64,000 nucleotides of DNA from Pelobacter seleniigenes DSM 18267 (GTDB lineage: Bacteria; Desulfobacterota; Desulfuromonadia; Desulfuromonadales; Geopsychrobacteraceae), in contig NZ_JOMG01000002.1 of assembly GCF_000711225.1 (NCBI RefSeq), positions 2,740,501 to 2,804,500 of the forward strand. Reading direction: 5' to 3'. A program made the position numbers and the translations under genes. Of the stretch, positions 63,601 to 64,000 are shown in pieces. Each line of letters opens with the position of its first letter. The first letter of the stretch is position 1. The notes under the pieces are model-generated. The model saw only the letters and a list, made by a program, of their open reading frames with translations, was not told the DNA's origin and searched no databases.

Positions 63601-64000
63601 AATGCGCCAGGGTGTTGCGCTCGGCAGGCTTACGCAGCAACTCAATGAGGGTCCCGATCAAGGTAGGTAAAAAGACGATTGTCACCACCAGCAGAGTCCA
63701 GAATCCGGTTGGCCCCGGGGCCAATAACCAGCCTCCGGTCAGCAGCGCCAGCAACGCCGGCGAGACCAGACTGCGGCGCAGATTGTCGAAAAGTTTCCAT
63801 ACGGATAAAGCACTTAAAGGATTGGTTCGGTACTTGGTCTGCGATTTTCCTGGAGTCTCTATTTGGGGACAGACCGGGATACGTGGCAGCAACCAGCCGG
63901 CCAACTGCCAGTCACCGCGGATCCAGCGGTGGCGACGGCTGGCCTCGATGGCGTAATTTGAAGGCTGCTCTTCGATCAGGTCGACATCAGTGACCAGCGC
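57644..64000 (-). CDS. ndvB: Cyclic beta-1,2-glucan synthase (NdvB/ChvB type), 5' end outside the window
   Basis: This large membrane enzyme builds and cyclises periplasmic beta-1,2-glucan from UDP-glucose. About 2118 codons are visible; the frame is still open at base 64000, so the N-terminal glycosyltransferase part lies mostly outside. Visible parts, in order, are the end of the GT84 region (SRRHRWIRGDWQ), membrane helices, a glycoamylase-like domain (about 380-640 of the visible part), two carbohydrate-binding super-sandwich repeats and a GH94 phosphorylase domain (THFSDDYLWLAYATCRYV, GCGDWNDGMN) that sets chain length. Full-length relatives have 2800-2900 residues. Such glucans serve osmoadaptation and host interaction. 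No transporter (ndvA) is seen here. Confidence 0.95.
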   Translation of the reverse strand, partial: ALVTDVDLIEEQPSNYAIEASRRHRWIRGDWQLAGWLLPRIPVCPQIETPGKSQTKYRTNPLSALSVWKLFDNLRRSLVSPALLALLTGGWLLAPGPTGFWTLLVVTIVFLPTLIGTLIELLRKPAERNTLAHFVLTCKAAGRPILLALLSLIWLPYDTMICLDAILRSGVRMLFTRRGLLLWQLHSYTRRNSRRTLIDFYCEMWFAPLLALLLAGVLWQVRLQEWYLWAPLLLLWLASPLVGWWISLPLADPAPDLSALQREFLRSAARRTWHFFAHFVGLKDNWLPPDNFQEYPAATLASRTSPTNIGMALLATLTACDFGYIGVGECLRLTENTLTTLAKLERYHGHFYNWYDTRTLEPLRPKYISSVDSGNLLGSLLTLQAGLAELKDQPVLSGNTFEGLQDTLRVLAEHLPATPVPDLAEKIHALQATLHTRTLHGPPQTLPASDRLLAEISGLGRELLAWLPADIDIDGELYAWAQAFARQASALHEELRILVPDPQQFSTILTLAEVTGKPSCSAEALQRLETIAALMARCAELSEMDFEFLYNRSRGLLCIGYDVGERRRDPACYDLLASEARLASFLLIAQGQVPQKHWFSLGRLLTSRGGSISLLSWSGSMFEYLMPQLLMPSYANTLLEQTCKAVVSRQIEYGRQRAVPWGISESCYNATDINQVYQYRAFGVPGLGFKRGLGDDLVIAPYASALALTVQPKEACRNLQTLANGGFLGNYGFYEAIDYTPSRVPRGKKQVTVQSFMAHHQGMSLLAFAHVLLNRPMQRRFMSDPMLRATELLLQERVPKKGATLQPHAAEVSATARPVVEEPGESMRIFTEPNTQTPEVHLLSNGRYHVMVTNSGGGYSRWRDLAVTRWREDVTCDCWGSFIYLRDLDSGDFWSTAYQPTLSKADYFEAIFGQGRAEYRRRDQAVETHTEISVSPEDDVEIRRVTLTNQSSRTRHIEVTSYAEVVLAPLNADLAHRAFSNLFVQTEILPAQQAILSTRRRRTPEEQPPWMFHLLAAPGTISDEPSYETDRSKFIGRGRTAANPVAMDSGKGHGSLSKTAGPVLDPIVAIRCALTLAPDQSATVQIISGIADTREAALALLEEYCDRHFVERAFEMAWFQSQEVLRHLAITEADAQVYGRLATSVIYSHALRRVAPGVIARNQLRQSGLWRFGISGDLPIVLLSIGDLNRLNLVKQVLQAHAYWRIKGLAADLVIVNEDFSGYRATLQDQILGLINAGPEAQIIDKPGGVFVRRGEELSEDERVLLQTVARIVYSDTAETLIEQGKRRISGERKADDLEPVQQAKSERNSPLAARERIFCNGLGGFTPDGHEYVITLEPGQTTPAPWTNVIASPHIGTVVSESGGAYTWVGNAHEFRLTTWHNDPLSDSSGEAFYIRDEETGEFWSPTPLPARGQAGYVCRHGFGYSVFEHLQAGIFSEMTSYVAMDAPVKFTVVKLRNQTHHPRRLSLTGYWELVLGEWRHTNLMHIVTDVDPPSGALFARNAYGHECANRVVFAQVSEVDRRVAGNRSEFIGRNGSLAHPAAMRRKRLSNRTGAGLDPCAAIQAWIDLAEGEEREIVFVFGAANDTSTAQQLIQRFCGPVRARQALEGVWEHWNRTLGAVQVETPDPALDVLTNGWLLYQTLSCRLWGRSGYYQSGGAYGFRDQLQDSMALLHAAPWLAREQLLRCASRQFQQGDVQHWWHPPNGQGVRTHFSDDYLWLAYATCRYVSTTGDTGILDEPVHFLEGRELNPEEEAYYDKPQRTTEVASLYDHCVRAIKHGLRFGEHHLPLMGCGDWNDGMNLVGHGGKGESVWLAWFLYENLQLFAALARGRDDIDFATVCTEQAEQLRSNIEDQAWDGSWYRRAFFDDGTPLGSATNEDCQIDSISQSWAIISQGGDPQRARQAMAAVNQRLVRRDAQLIQLLAPPFDQSSLEPGYIKGYLPGVRENGGQYTHAAIWATMAFAMLGDKEHAWELYDMLNPVHHGSQPTTMKNYLVEPYVMCADIYAVPPHTGRGGWTWYTGAAGWMYRLSVETLLGLHLEVDHLRLEPCLPGHWAAYKVHYRYRETFYHITIKQVSGESQQQIRVTLDGAVINAGNAGLIPLVDDRQEHNVEVELS

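Noticed and set aside
1-64000. tRNA, rRNA, CRISPR arrays and phage genes
   Set aside because: I looked for T-loop patterns, regularly spaced direct repeats and phage structural or integrase motifs and saw none.

Overview
The window looks like a chromosomal segment of a Gram-negative, mostly anaerobic bacterium, most likely a desulfuromonad/geobacter-type lineage. This is an inference from gene families, not from a marker gene. Supporting signs are a GEMM-I cyclic-dinucleotide riboswitch with the A20 variant base ahead of a chemoreceptor, rubredoxin and polyferredoxin genes, large PAS/histidine-kinase hybrids and many small envelope proteins. No rRNA, tRNA, CRISPR array or complete insertion sequence was recognised.

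Region 1 (1-12.5 kb) is core metabolism. It holds the 2-oxoglutarate dehydrogenase operon sucA-sucB-lpdA (lpdA runs off the left edge). Next come a hotdog thioesterase and lipA, which makes the lipoyl cofactor that SucB needs. They are followed by rubredoxin, elbB, an XRE-cupin regulator, a HAD phosphatase, two overlapping NUDIX hydrolases (the second is NudC), a frameshifted nikR remnant and a DMT exporter.

Region 2 (12.5-34 kb) is mainly transport and membrane functions. It includes a phospholipase D-like protein, a Bax-inhibitor-1 protein, DUF423, a NapH/YccM-like iron-sulfur membrane protein and the tripartite tricarboxylate transporter tctCBA. It also has a TrkA/TrkH potassium system, two TauE/SafE permeases, TspO, an extradiol dioxygenase and the riboswitch-controlled methyl-accepting chemotaxis protein. 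DsrE-like, fatty-acid-hydroxylase-like and AEC permease genes follow. A second AEC gene is decayed and carries a small transposable element, and an IS30 transposase remnant carries another.

Region 3 (34.7-57.3 kb) is accessory and reads as an envelope-stress and membrane-remodelling island. It contains a transglutaminase-like protein, an OmpA-type lipoprotein, an sll1863-type coiled-coil protein and an HpnP-like B12/radical-SAM protein. It also has BON-domain proteins, tiny membrane proteins (DUF3309, Thivi_2564 type, lmo0937 type, DUF3185), cyclopropane fatty acid synthase, a PAS-GGDEF cyclase, two hybrid histidine kinases (one abutting clsB) and a YXWGXW-repeat protein. Several paralogues are decayed.

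Region 4 (57.6-64 kb) is one very large gene for a cyclic beta-1,2-glucan synthase (NdvB/ChvB type), open at the right edge.

Cutting across these regions are non-coding elements that a gene list would miss. Family B is a roughly 160-180 bp element with 18-bp terminal inverted repeats and exact 11-bp target duplications at both copies. Family A is a roughly 175-bp MITE-like repeat with four copies; one abuts the ribosome-binding site of the DUF3309 gene and one lies inside the IS30 remnant. A 34-bp double-palindrome motif occurs five times, only within the envelope island and mostly upstream of its genes.
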